Shown: positions 31,241 through 43,239, numbered from the stretch's first letter. The stretch is 64,000 nucleotides of DNA from Pomphorhynchus laevis (GCA_012934845.2 WNNJ02001108.1:1-64000), one strand, 5' to 3'. A program made the numbers and translations. Notes: generated by a model not told the origin, from the letters alone.

Positions 31241-32718
31241 TCATAGTCTTAATGGATGCTAATACAATGTTCATGTATATCGATGGTTATATCGATGGCT
31301 AATTGATGGTTATATAATTTATTTTCAATATTATATTCAACTGTCTGCGCAATCTGGACAAACGTTTATCAAAATCGTTTAACTAAAAAATATCATAGTT
31401 CGAAAAGCCAGAGAAACAAAAGTTATTGAATAATAACAAAAATTGCCAAATTATGAAAATAGCTTAGAAAGCTAAATTCCCTGGTAAGCGAGTCCTCGAA
31501 CTTGAACCGCGTTTGATGAGGTTGAATGTAAACCTTTTTAGCAGTAAATTTTATTATTTTAATATCAATATGCATTGTTAACTTTAGTATATCTGTTTGA
31601 TTACCTGAATAAATATCGAGGCCAATATCACTGCAAACTTTAAAGTAATTGTGAATCCGAACATCTTTAAACCACTGTCGTTTTTGAAAATTCAATAGCC
31701 ATTAACTACTTGTTGAAGCAATTAATAACTTATATTTATATCCGTTGCTTACCCACTTTATTTGACATGGCACAGTTATGTCAAATATGCACTTATCATT
31801 GATTCAATTGAAAAGTATTTTACAACGTAGATGACACACTTAGAAATAAAGAGTGTAAATAGGTCCAAACCCTTTTATAATACACAGCAAATAAAATATT
31901 TTGACATTGTAACGCTAATGACCACTTCATATTTTCAAAGAAAAAATCGTATGTTGTTTTAATCGGATAATTTTTTAAAAATTTGAAAATTAACAAAAAT
32001 TCAAAACATTTGAATAGCCAGTGAATCAATAGCAATCAGTAATTAAATTAGAATCCGTTATTTAGTCGTTGAAAGTATTTTGAAAACAATACACAATCCA
32101 ATTATGTTGCAAATAGTTTTAATCGAGAACAAAATTAGGTAATTAGGTAATTATCTCTAAAAGATAAATACGAATCTTTCGAATTTTTATTGCTGCAATT
32201 GAAATTTTATTCAGAACGTTGTTTCAATGCTATTATTTTTAGTCAACATAATCACTCTTCATTTCAATTTTTGTGGAACTCATCAGCTATTGCTCACCTT
32301 TCGTCTATATAAATGTCAGCCAACATTATACGAGATTCGAAATTATTAAACCAGTAGCGGATGAGGTCAAACAAAAGCGAAAAAAGAATCAAAGCCTAAG
32401 AAGAATTAATTTTAAACCATTTCTGATTTCAGATTTTATTTGCAAAATGTAAGACGAAAGTCTTTCATAAAATCTAATTGTCAATAAAAGCAGACGAGTC
32501 GAGTGATCGTCAGCAAACATTAAAAAATGACCGAAACGTGAAAAGTAGGTATTTGACCAGTAGCTGATGAGGTCCAACAATAATGAAATGTAGCGTACTA
32601 TAAATAATAAATAAATAACGATTTTATTAAATACATCAATAACCTATAAGTAGCATCCAAGAACAAAAACAGACAAGTCACATCATAGTCAGAAAAAACG
32701 GCAGCACAACTTCGGTAT
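31241..32718. other. AT-rich stretch downstream of host gene 2
   Basis: No secure gene. Two short exon-like pieces lie on the minus strand. The first, 31753-31791, reads CIFDITVPCQIKW and ends at gtaagc. The second, 31605-31674, reads WFKDVRIHNYFKVCSDIGLD after cgacag and ends at gtaatc. They join in phase 0 across a 78-bp intron. I do not recognise the protein, and no start, stop or further exon was found, so they may be chance. Three hammerhead-like motifs lie at 32261-32590. Confidence 0.25.
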
Positions 32719-32917
32719 TCAACTATTCATGTCTTCTACTTTCTCTTCTATGGCCTCAGGTCCATGGGGATCTGAGCACACCAAGCGTACTGCTGTTAAC
32801 TTATAGATAGGATTAAAGTAGCGTACAAAATTTAAAAAAGTCATCAAAATTTCAATGGTAACAATGACTGCACATGTATGTATAGCAAGGTAGCGTACAG
32901 CTGTGTCGTAACTATTT
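32719..32917 (-). CDS. Host gene 2, last exon with stop codon
   Basis: 199 bp with a tttttag acceptor. One base completes an Arg codon, then 65 codons follow to TGA. It carries a predicted membrane helix and an acidic C-terminus. Confidence 0.55.
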
Positions 32918-33525
32918 CTAAAAATTATTCAAATGAATCAAATTAGTTAATTAGTTATTTATTTGCTTCGAAATATTTTAAATCGAGTTATCAAAGTCTG
33001 TACAAGTAAAGTATAAACGAAAATAATATAAAATTTATTATAAATATAATGGACGATGAAACCAAAAGCAGCCAGATGAATGTGTAAATATTGTTAAATT
33101 AAGGCATTTCCATTTAATAAAGATTTAAATTATGTTCAAATGTCAACAATTTTGACAACGTTGGAATAATATTAACTTAATTCGATTGGTATCTGAAATT
33201 ATCGAAAGAATAACTATAAATACACTGAAATAATCTAAATAAATAAAAAGGGTATTTTGATGTTCAATTTTTGTTTCAGATTCTTGAAATAATACTTATA
33301 ATACATGGTCGGAATATTAAAAATAATTAAAATAAGTAAGAAATCTTGGTTGGGTCGATTAAATCAAAAAGGTGTGGAAAAGCAATATAAATCAGTGAAC
33401 TTACCGAACTGCAAATATATAGCCTATATGGATCAAACAGTTTATAAATTGAAAACAGTTGCTCTCTAGTTGCGTCCATAACTTCGCAAATGTAACTGGA
33501 TGTTTAGCGAAAACAAAATTAATAT
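32719..33525 (-). CDS. Host gene 2: C-terminal two exons of an unrecognised membrane protein
   Basis: Two exons, 33405-33525 and 32719-32917, join in phase 2 across a 487-bp intron (gtaagt ... tttttag). The first encodes VFAKHPVTFAKLWTQLESN followed by the hydrophobic CFQFINCLIHIGYIFAV. The second continues with NSYDTAVRYLA, a second hydrophobic helix (IHTCAVIVTIEILMTFLNFV), then RYFNPIYKLTAV and an acidic tail DPHGPEAIEEKVEDMNS with a TGA stop at 32719. The 106 codons are uninterrupted, and residue use is balanced, unlike the K/N/I-rich chance frames around it. Two membrane helices with a cytoplasmic acidic tail are likely. I do not recognise the family. The upstream exon should end in phase 1; it was not found before the LINE at 34 kb. 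Confidence 0.55.
33405..33525 (-). CDS. Host gene 2, penultimate exon
   Basis: Acceptor tatag and donor gtaagt. 121 bp, entering in phase 1 and leaving in phase 2. An in-frame stop lies just upstream of the acceptor, which supports a real exon boundary there. Confidence 0.5.
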
Positions 33526-33999
33526 CTATACTTTAAATGAAATATGGAAGCAAATTAGAAAATTTCGAAAGAGCGAGAACTTTATGAAATCGAAAGTTAT
33601 GAAGTTTCTAAATATCAACAACACAGTTAAGCTCTACGAGATTTAGCCACAAATCAGTATACAAACATTTTAATTTTATGAATTTTAAAATTGTTTATAT
33701 GTAACCCATTGTCTAAAATACGATCAGGAAGAATAGCAGCAAGAAAACAGTTAATTTAATTATAAATAAATAGTTAAAACTTAATTAAAAAGAAAATTCT
33801 AAATTATACCAAATGATTTTATAATTTTCACATAAGGTCAAACAAAAATTCGTAAAATTCAAAGAATTTTAAATAAAAGCTGTCTATATTGCGGTTTAAA
33901 TCAAATACAACAATTTGACCATAAAATATTACAAAACAGTAATGATTAGTTTAAACAATGCAGTAGAACGTAAAGCAAGTGTATGCTTGCTTATCAAAA
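33526..33999. other. AT-rich stretch upstream of the last host gene 2 exons
   Basis: No further exon could be supported. A pyrimidine-rich tract with tttttag-like ends lies at 33715-33750 on the minus strand but is not followed by a usable frame. Confidence 0.35.
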
Positions 34000-34173
34000 A
34001 TAGTTTCACGAGAATATCCTGTTTCAATAATGTCATTGGTTCGAAATGTTTGGTGAAAATTTAATCAGTTGCGGAGCTTCAAAAGAAAACAATTCAAACA
34101 AAATGGACATTTCGAAAGGTAAAACGTTGATCTCTACAATTCCCGATGAACAAGTGATTTTTCTGCTGTTAAT

Positions 34174-34962
34174 TTGCCGGGAGAGGGGGTACTTCCCCCA
34201 ATCCCTAAACTAAAAAACCTTATTGTTATCTCAATGTCACAACCTCTGGAAAGGCACAATTTATTCAGTCTTTTTAAGACATTATTTATTGCTAAGTGTG
34301 CCAACAACCGAATCCTGTTCAATTCAGTCAAATTTCATGAATCAGAAATAAAAATTTCCTTCGCAACCTCTGATATTGCGAAGAATTATGAGATCTTATT
34401 CGATTCAAATCTGAAACATCTGGGTTCGATTCACTTTAAACCCATTCTAGCATCTATCAAAGTGAACAATCTTCCCCCGCATCTAGAGGAAAATGATATC
34501 GAAGTTATGAAAAAAGTTTACAAAATTTCAAACTTCCGGTGTGTCATAGGGAAAAGTGAATTTTTACTTCCTGTAGGTTTTGCTCATCCCCTATCGAGCT
34601 CATCCCCTTGCTAAATTGTCATATAATTGTCATATACATCCCCTATCGAGCATGCCGAAACCCTTGCTAAATTGTCATATAATCCATTTTTAGAGTACAA
34701 CTTACGCTTTATAGTTATGAGTGCAGAAGATCTTACCTATCCCCACTGTAACACATGCCATAAGTGGGGGCACTGGGCCTCAAACTGCCCCAGATCAAAG
34801 ACCTGCGGAGTCTGTAGTTTCCCATCATGCAAAAGTATTGGTTCCGGGGAGAAGTGCGTTTCACCCGCCATATGCTCAAACTGTGGAGGGAGCCATCCTG
34901 CATGGTCTCGTAAATGTGCATGCTTTAAAGATTACCGAAACAACTTCTCCAGTCTGATGTAG
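34174..34962 (+). pseudogene. I-like LINE ORF1 (gag-like, CCHC zinc knuckles), copy 1
   Basis: Two overlapping frames: 34174-34614 holds the N-terminal RNA-binding-like part; 34627-34962 holds two CX2CX4HX4C-type knuckles with an extra cysteine group between them. A short local duplication (tcatcccctatcgagc near 34580-34645) seems to have caused the frame break. It would bind element RNA in the cytoplasm, as known for I-type ORF1 proteins. Confidence 0.78.
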
Positions 34963-35379
34963 TCAAGATACCCGATTCAACTTATTCTGGCGAGGCCTCA
35001 AGGATGACAGACAAGGACATCCTGGGTGTTATAGACGTTAAGATACATTCTGCCATCAAAAGTGTGGAAAATATAGTCTCCGCCTTGATCTCTGCACTTT
35101 ATTTAAGTCCGGGAGTTTCCACTCGGCATGCTTTACCTAGCTCGAAAAAGAGGGGGCCTCGGCTCACGTCGTTCCCCCCATTAAGAACGAGAAGCTCCTG
35201 AAGAAGAAAGACGAGTCGGCTTCACAGGGAAATGAAGACAAGGCCCGTGGGCAAGTGCTCGCCCAGGACAGAGTTGGTGGCGGGAAGGGCAACATTTTCA
35301 CCCTTAGCTCTGTCTAGGGATGAGGCAATCTCACCTAGCTGACCTAACACAATGCAGAGTACTAGTCTGCCTTTTTCAC

Positions 35380-37832
35380 TGAATATCCTTAAGTGAAATT
35401 CGGGAGGAGCTTCTGCCCTTAGACTTCTATCTGGTAGAGATGCAGATGTTATAGTCCTTCAGGAGACGCGGTCTATCCGTCTCCCCCAGGACATTACTCG
35501 ATTCATTCCTAAGCACATTTGTTCCCACTATACTCCGTACATAACCCCGCCTCACTCATCTTCATCTCAAGGACTCTTGACCTTAGTTAAATGCTCTTTA
35601 AGATCCTCCCTTCTTTTAAATGATTCTTATCCAGCCCTTTCTTTAGTAGTTTCACTCTGTAAGAACGGTAAACGCCTCAGTCTAGCCGATGTCTACATCC
35701 GTCCAGGGGGAGATTCACAAGAACCGTGACCTCCTGGATAGGATAATTGGCAGCGGTTATGACATGGTACTAGGTGACTTCAACGACAGAACTGGTCTTT
35801 GGATTAATGTAGCACTCCGCAGAGCCAGGAACGGTTATCTTATTCATAAACCTTCTTCCCCCACCTTTCATTCCACATCAACGAATTCACTCCTCGATTT
35901 ATTACTGCTCCATGAGAGGTGGTTGTTGAAACCCTTCTATACGGAACAGTCGCGACAACATCTGTCCACATCTCATGACCTAATTCGTTGGCGGATAGAA
36001 GAGGATACGCTGCTTCGAAGAAGATTCCACTTTGACCCGATCAGAGTGGCCTTCTTTCAGTTAGCTATCCAACGTTTCCCCCGAATTTGCAATAAGAGTT
36101 TAACCGAATTTAATTCCTACCTATCTTCACAAGCTACCGCATTGTTTTCGACAACCTATAAAGGTCGCATGTTCAGTCCCACTCCGACAAGACTCAAGAC
36201 CTTAGCGTATATGCTTCGTATTCCCAATCTCTCTGCTTCTGCCAGGCAAGTTCTCTCGAAATAATATTGGATCACTAAATATAGGTTCCAACTGGGTAAG
36301 GATAGGGCAAGCATAGCTTCTCTTAATCCTGCCCAGTCTTCCTTCTGGAAGATATTCAAGAAGGAAAAGTTTGTCTGTTGGAAGGATAGGGCATTGGGTT
36401 GGATTGGTATTTATAAAGTTTTGGAGGAGTCACTATCCTTACATAATTATGGTGATACTTAATCTCCTCAGCCAATCTCGCCTTGGGGAGACTTCATAAG
36501 TAGGGATTTATCTGTCACAGATATCCTTAACTCCTGGGGGCCTTTTCCGAGCACCTCCAAATCCGTCGCTCATCTCTTCTTGTGTCTGTCAGGTTTTGAC
36601 AGCCGAACAAAGAAGAGAAGTTGCCGTCACAATGCTATTAGCCGTCCCATCTGATGTGGCCGGCATCAACATTAGTAGACGTATATTTTTACCTAAGAAA
36701 AATCCGGTCTCATGTACTAAAGACCTGCGGCCCATATCGATTAAAAATTCCCTCGTATCAATCTACGAAAAAGCGCTTGCGCGTAGAATCCGCGATCATC
36801 TGAGTAGGCGAAATTTAATGCCATCAAGTTTCCATGTGTTCGTCAAAGGTCACTCGGTCCATTCGGTTGTAGGTGAAGTACATCAGTTCTGTCAGGATAA
36901 TAGCCATCAACTTGCTGTGGCTGTTTTCCTTGATTTTTCTGTTGCATTTGACCGCATTTCCATTCCCTTTTTGTATCTTCTCTAAGGTCCCTCGGGTTGC
37001 CTGCGAGAATTGTAAACAGGGTGGAGATACTGCTGTACACCGAGCGATTCTATAGAGAAGACGACCCCGATGCGCGTCAGTTCTACCCTATTATGGGTGT
37101 GCTTCAAGGATCACCACTTTCCCCTATCTTATATCTTGCTGCCTCCATTGAACACTTTAAAATATTTAAACGCGAACAACGTCTAGTGGTATATGCTGAT
37201 GATACCACAGCCCTGTTTTCTGGACACAGGTGCAAAGATGTAGTCTCGGACATCTTTGCACGTTTCTTTTTAAGATTAAAAGACCAGTTACCCGAGTCCA
37301 ATCTTATTTTAAACTCCGCCAAATCGCAGGTGGTTGTCTTTCATGGCGCCCCTGCAACAAAGCAAAAGCTCAAGAGATTAGCACTCTCTGCACTCCTCCA
37401 TTTTGACTAATCAACCACTTACTGACTTCACGAGTCGATTAAAAAATACCTGGGGTTCACCGTTACGGTGAACTGGTCGGCGAAAGCAAACCTGGATAGA
37501 CTTAAACGTATCCTGAAGAGAGCTAGATGGGCTCTGAAACGGTCCCAGCATCTGTCATTGAAAGGGAAAACTCAGGTGTGCCTCTGGGGAACTTGGGCTA
37601 TCTCGGGATTAGTCTTCTTCTCTATAGGACGACCCCCAGAGCAAAGCCTAAGGTTTCTCAAGCTCTTCGTCTCTCGATTACCCAACATAGTCCGCGTCGC
37701 TTGGACTCTTGGGGGATTGAAAGACCCTGGGTGGTTCAGTCGAAAGGCGGCGTGTTGAATTGGCTGTGGGGCTCAGATCCCACTGGACCTGAGGCCATGA
37801 AGATGATGGACGAAGTAGACAAGTTTTTTTGA
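35380..37832 (+). pseudogene. I-like LINE ORF2 (endonuclease / reverse transcriptase), copy 1
   Basis: The endonuclease lies at 35400-36000, a linker at 36000-36600 and the RT at 36596-37410. After that comes the domain with NWSAKANLDRLKRILKRARW and WALKRSQHLSLKGKTQV. The catalytic box is YADD at about 37195. Frames change several times, so no full protein can be made. Confidence 0.78.
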
Positions 37833-37860
37833 AAGACGATGATTTCTAATTTCTGACGTC

Positions 37861-38380
37861 TCTTTTTTCTATTTTTGTTTTAATTCTATTTAACCTATGT
37901 ATTATTTTTGTTAAGAAAATCATTATTATAGAGTATCCCGTTTGATCAAAACTGTTCAATTTTAAGTTATCAAATGTGCTAAGTTTAAAGAAGCAGATTT
38001 GAATTGTAAAATTTCCAAATAAGAATTTTTTATTTCAGATTTTTTACTTCATAACAACAGCTAAAATTATAATGCTTTTATCAAATTCAAATACTTGAAT
38101 TGGGAAGAGACCTACAGGTGTTTCTTAATTTCAATAAATTGAAAGGTCATACCCACCAAATGAAAATTTAATTTCAATATTATGAAAGAACAAATATGTC
38201 AGACATCCTGCAACAAAAATTATTTGGTATTTCGCTAGCATCTTTAGAAATTAACATAAAAATGAAAAATATAAAGTAGAAGCTTTGCATTGTAATATTT
38301 CCAAAGCGGCATTCTCTACTTCGTAATATAATTTATTAAGAAAACCGTTATTATTATTTCGTAATTTTTTTACAATCAGT
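37861..38380. other. AT-rich spacer between the two I-like LINE copies
   Basis: No frame recognised. It probably holds the 3' tail of copy 1 and the untranslated 5' part of copy 2 (aacatgtcggacaattt near 38382). Confidence 0.4.
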
Positions 38381-40205
38381 GAACATGTCGGACAATTTTT
38401 CTTACAAATAATTTTGGTAACATCGGACGATTAAATGATAATACAAAAAGCGAAATTAATGATTCCATGTTTTCAAGCGACAAAAACGACTTCTAATGCA
38501 GAGACAATATCAGGTATTCCTAATTATTCAACAAGGGTAAGTGATGCTTTATTTTCCGATTCTCAGATTGAACAAGGGGAACTTCTCCCTGTGCTAAAAC
38601 AACAAAATTTGGTTGACATAAAATTTGCATATCCATTAGAACGCCAAAACATTTTCAATGTTCATCTAAGACAATTCAGTATACATTTTAAAAATAGAAT
38701 ATTCTTTGATTCGTTACTACGAAGCAGAGGTGAGAATTTCATCATCTTCCTCTGCCATCGCTGCTTCTTATATTAAGTTGTACAACGAGCATCTGGCACA
38801 TCTAGGAGTTATTACTTATAAGCTAATACAAGCCTCGTTAGAGATTTCAAATGTCCCACCAGTTTTTAAGCAGCAGATATCCAAGCCTTGAAGAATCTCT
38901 ATAACGTTACGAACGTTCGTTTCATTAAAGGGAAAAACAGCCTACAACTGCCGATGGTATTTTGATCCTTATTAATTGATGTGGCTGAGTCTCTATTCAA
39001 ATCTTCGTTAAACCAATTATTGGGACACAATTTGAAATTTACACTAACTGATACAGACAACCTAACCTACTCCACTGCAAGAAATGTCACAAGTGGGGGC
39101 ATTGAATATCAGGCTGTCAATTACCACAATCCTGTGAATGTAAATGGAAAATGCATGTAAATGGAAAATGCGAAAGCCCCCCCCCGCAGTGCTCCAACTG
39201 TGGTGGCGCACATCCGGATTGATCGCTGATATGTAGTCATTTAAAAAATAACAACAAAGACACTACACTATCCCAGATAAAACCTCGAGCTTTGTGTAGG
39301 AGAGCAAAAAATTCGCCGCTATTGACATCATTCGCCTGATCGATGTTAAGAATCAGACAACGGTGAAGGAAATACAGTAGCTACTTACAAACCTACTCTC
39401 CACGTTTTTTACCACACCAAAAGCCTTGATAACACAAGTTCCTGTTCAAGTATCGAAGAGTAGAGGTGCATCAGTACACAACGTACCCGCCATCAAGTTA
39501 TCAACGAAAGGGAAGAAATGGAAAATGGCGCCCCCCCCAAGGGAAATGAAGATATTGCCCGTAGGGAAACGACCTCCTCTGTTGTTGCCGGTGATGGGAA
39601 TAGTGACGTTTACGCCACTGATCCCAACTATGGAAGGGCATCAAAATCTGGTCTACCATCGCAATGGGAAGTAACCGAGATACTCTTTTACTGAATATTC
39701 TTCAGTGGAATTTGGGAGGTGCTTCCGCCCTTAGCCTTCTATCTCGTAGAGATGCAGATATTATAGTCCTTCAGGAAACGCGTTCTATCCGTTTCCTCCT
39801 GAATATCACTTGATTTATTCCAAAGCACATATATACCCACTTTACTCGGTATAAATCCCCACCATAGTGAAGAGCTCTTCATCTCAAGGTCTTTTAACAA
39901 TAGTGAAGAGCTCCTTAAGATCATCCCACTTACTAAAATATTATTGTTCAGCCCTATCTTGTTTGAAGATATCACTTTGTAAGAACGGTAAACTTATCAG
40001 CATAGCTAATGACTACATTCAGACAGGAGAAATTCACAATAATCGTGAACTGTTGGACCGTATTTCACATCAACGTGAAACAAACGGTGAGTCATCTCTG
40101 TCAATCCGTAAAATAAACGGAAATTTTCACGTTGTACACACAAGGCCAAAAATCCGATGGCGTCCCGTCTCTCCCCCAGTCTTCTTTGCTAGTCGATCTC
40201 GCTCC
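38381..40205 (+). mobile_element. I/Jockey-group LINE, copy 2, truncated
   Basis: This is a diverged relative of copy 1. ORF1 has FAYPLERQNIFNVHLRQF and a decayed knuckle region (HKWGH, CSNCGGAHPD). The ORF2 start has LQWNLGGASALSLLSRRDAD, IIVLQETRSIRF, SSSQGLLTIVKSSLRS and SLCKNGKL. It stops near 40205, where the L2-like LINE begins. It is more decayed than copy 1. Confidence 0.75.
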
Positions 40206-41451
40206 TGAACATACTTTTCGGCCTAATATTTTTAACACTCGCTGAATTCTTCATAAAACTGATATGCTCCTTGATATCTTCGATCAATTATCTATCGATA
40301 TTCTCTGCATTACAGAATCCTGGACACTCTGACTCTGACAATCTTGCTATTCGTCGTCTATGTCGCTCTGATTGTTCTTTAGTTGAATCAGCTCGTCCAA
40401 TTGTATCTTCCACATCTACTGCTTCTGATCATGACGGTATCGTTGGCATTGCTCGTCATCCAACGTCTCTACGTAAAATTAATGCTAACATCCGTTGCAC
40501 TTTTTTCGAATTGCTAATATGCAGATCATCAACTCCTTTCCCTCTTGAATATTGTATACCGTCCAGGCTCAGCTGCCCCCTCACGTATGTTCTTTAGCGA
40601 GCTTGCAGATCTTATTTCTCTTTGTTCATTGTCTTATACTCCTTCATTTGTTCTTGGTGACTTTAACATTCGTCTTGATCGCCCGGCTGACTCTGACTCT
40701 ATCACTTTAACTAATCTTTTTTCTGATTTTCACTATAAATTACTTTCAACAAGTCCAACTCATATTATTAGAGGTGCTCTCGACATCATTGCTGTTCCTA
40801 ACTGCTTCAATGACTATACATCCTTGTCAATTACTGATCCGAGTTTGTCCGATCATTTCCTTGTCACTCTTACTCTTACTCGTCCCCATCCTCCTTCTCC
40901 ACCTCCACCATTATCCACACCAAGTCGACCCTAGAAACTTCTCGATATCACTATTCTCTGCACAGCCTTACTCGATTCTTCACTCTTTTCACTTCATCTT
41001 AACTATCTCTCTCCAGATGATCTCTGCATTCTGTTTGATTCTGAATTTACGTCGATCCTCAATAACCTTCTGCCTAGTCGACTTCGACGTTCTCAGCGCT
41101 TGCGCCATGCTCCCTGGTTCGATTCTGACTGTAGTCTTTCTAAGCGTCGACTCCGTCACTCTTTTCGTATGTATAATCGCTTTCTTAAACGTTCTCCCAA
41201 CTCACTCACTCCAAATCTCCGTGATTCCTACTTTTCTCTACGCCGTTCACATCTCATTCTTATACGTAACTAAACGTACTCTCTTTTAGCGAAATCAACT
41301 CGAGTCATCTTCCAACTCTAAATCTCATTAGAAAATCTTAAACTCAATTCTTTCACGATCATCTACCCCTTGTAATATAAATCCTGATGAATTTTCTTCT
41401 TATCTACAAACTAAGCTATCTAATTTACTTTCCCTACTACCCATAGCCCCC

Positions 41452-42903
41452 TTGTACCCACTCTTCTCTTTAAATACTTCCCTCCCAGAACTATTCCACC
41501 TTCTTTCCGTTTCGTCTGATGAAGTTTCTTCGGTTCTGCTGTCATTACCTAATAAAACCTCTCCTTCTGACCCAATTCCCACTCACTTGCTTAAAAATAT
41601 CTGCTCCTCTATCTCACCCTTCCTAACCACATTGTTCAACTCGTCCATCCGTAGCCGTACATTTCCTTCCATCTGGAAATGCGCCACTGTTCGTCCTCTC
41701 ATCAAAAAGCAATCTCTCGACTCCTCACTACCATCTTCGTACCGTCCTATCTCACTTCTCCCAACCCTCTCTAAACTCCTTGAACGTCTCGTTCTTAAGC
41801 AAGTTAATACATATCTCTTTTCCTCCAACTTATTTCCTCCCTTCCAAGCCGCTTTTCGCTCTAATTACTCTACTGAAATTGTCTGTATTAAAGTTAATAA
41901 TGACTTACTCATCTTGCACGATCATAAATTATGTAGTGTCATAGTTTCTCTTGATCTATCGTCTGCTTTTGACATCGTCGATCACTCAATTCTTCTACAT
42001 CGCCTTCGTCATGATTATGGCTTCTCTTTACCCACTGTATCATGGTTTTCTTCATATCTGTCAAACCGTACATTTCGCGTCTATTCTAACTCTTCTCTCT
42101 CCCATCCTTCGTCCATTCCGTCCGGTGTTCCACAAGGCTCCGTATTAGGCCCTATACTTTTCTCTCTTCTTCTTGGTGATTTGTCTTCGATTTCTCATAA
42201 ATTTAACTTCCATGTTATGCAATATGCTGATGACATTCTCATCTATGCTCATGCACCTGTTTATCGTATTCACGATCTTAGTGTTTCTGCTTCCGACTGT
42301 CTTATCTCAATTTCCAATCATCTTTCTTCCCTTCGCCTTTCTCTGAATCCTAATAAATCCAAAATTATATGTATCCTACCTCGACGCCTCGGCTTCGAAC
42401 CTCCCTCCGTATCATTAAATTCTACAATTATTCCTATCGTTGATAATCTCGTTTTCCTAGGCTTCCATTTTGACAACCGACTTTCACTTAAACATATCGT
42501 TAGAGATAAAGTACACTCATCTACCTTGATACTCCGCAACATCCGCCAAGTTCGTAGATTGATCGAGTTCCCTTCTTGTATGACTCTCATATCTTCTCTC
42601 TTTGCTTCTAGACTTGATTATAGTCTTAGTCTATTTTCCAACTCACCTAAATCCACTCTTCTTCCCCTACAACGCATCGTCAACGCAGCCGTCCGAATTA
42701 TCCTCCGTCTTCGTCGTTTTGATCATACATCCTACCATCTTGCTTCTCTCGATTTGCCTACAATTTATTGTCATGTTCAAATTCGTCTTCTCCTTGCATT
42801 CCGACTTGTAACTTGTCATACCCCTTCATTTCTCAACCTTCCTTTTCTCGACAATTCTCGTCCTGTTTACTGTTCCTTACACTCCCGTAATTCCCTTTTT
42901 TAA
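41452..42903 (+). pseudogene. L2-like LINE reverse transcriptase frame
   Basis: 483 codons open. The motifs in order: KTSPSDPIPTHLLKNI, SYRPISLLPTLSKLLERLVL, FQAAFRSNYSTEI, IVSLDLSSAFDIVDHSILL, SGVPQGSVLGPILFSLL, MQYADDILIYA, LSLNPNKSKII, LVFLGFHFDNRL and the C-terminal FASRLDYSLSLFSNSP and RRFDHTSYHL. This is a complete RT of the L2/CR1 type, with YADD intact. The upstream endonuclease is in other frames, so the full protein is not made from this copy. Confidence 0.85.
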
Positions 42904-43077
42904 CATGTCCCAAACTACTCTACCTCCTTTGGATTCCGCTCCTTTCCAGTGGCTGCTCCTCTATAGTAGAATCACCGCCCATTCATATCCGCCAATCAAC
43001 TTCTCTGCCGTGCTTCAAACGACAAATCCGATCCCATTTAAACAATTTATCTGCTTTGACTTTTTCATTTTTTGTTA

Positions 43078-43116
43078 GTGGTCATGTAAGCGTGCAGCTG
43101 GCACGCATTTGCCACT
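43078..43116 (+). terminator. Conserved 3' stem-loop of the L2-like LINE family
   Basis: gcgtgc and gcacgc pair around agctg, and outer gtgg/ccac pairs extend it. The same structure is kept, with compensating changes, at 63431-63466 and 25689-25726 on the minus strand. A 3' structure recognised by the element's own RT is known for L2 and related LINEs; the role here is inferred. Confidence 0.65.
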
Positions 43117-43239
43117 TTAAATAAATTTGTATTATGATTAATAAAATATAGTGACTAAGCCAAACTTCGCCAACTTCGACTGTAGCATTCTGACTGTCAA
43201 GCGTGATTTTGAGCATTTCGGGTTCGAGAAACTTCTCCA

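Larger units (their letters stand above)
34000..37860 (+). mobile_element. I/Jockey-group LINE, copy 1, with zinc-knuckle ORF1
   Basis: ORF1 begins near 34102. It has an N-terminal domain (PLERHNLFSLFKTLF ... NNLPPHLEEND) and then a zinc-knuckle region (CNTCHKWGHWASNCPR, CSNCGGSHPAWSRKC). ORF2 follows with an endonuclease (DADVIVLQETRS, VLGDFND), an RT (LRPISIKNSLVSIYEKALAR, VFLDFSVAFDRIS, GVLQGSPLSPILY, VVYADDTTALFSG) and a C-terminal ESCDP/GSDPTGPEA region ending near 37831. Gag-like CCHC ORF1 plus endonuclease and RT is the plan of the I and Jockey groups. At least eight stops or frameshifts break it. Confidence 0.82.
40210..43150 (+). mobile_element. L2/CR1-group LINE with strand-biased (pyrimidine-rich) coding strand
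   Basis: Endonuclease remnants (DQLSIDILCITESW, FVLGDFNIRLDRP, ITDPSLSDHFLVTL) at 40260-40880 precede one long RT frame at 41452-42903. The tail ends in a stem-loop (gcgtgcagctggcacgc, 43091-43107) and taataaaata. The coding strand is strikingly T+C-rich. At least four breaks separate endonuclease and RT; the RT frame itself is open. Confidence 0.85.

Noticed and set aside
32389-32580. 63-codon minus-strand frame containing MFADDHSTRLLLL
   Set aside because: The FADD tetrapeptide suggested an RT, but no other RT motif is present and it lies just after the stop of host gene 2.
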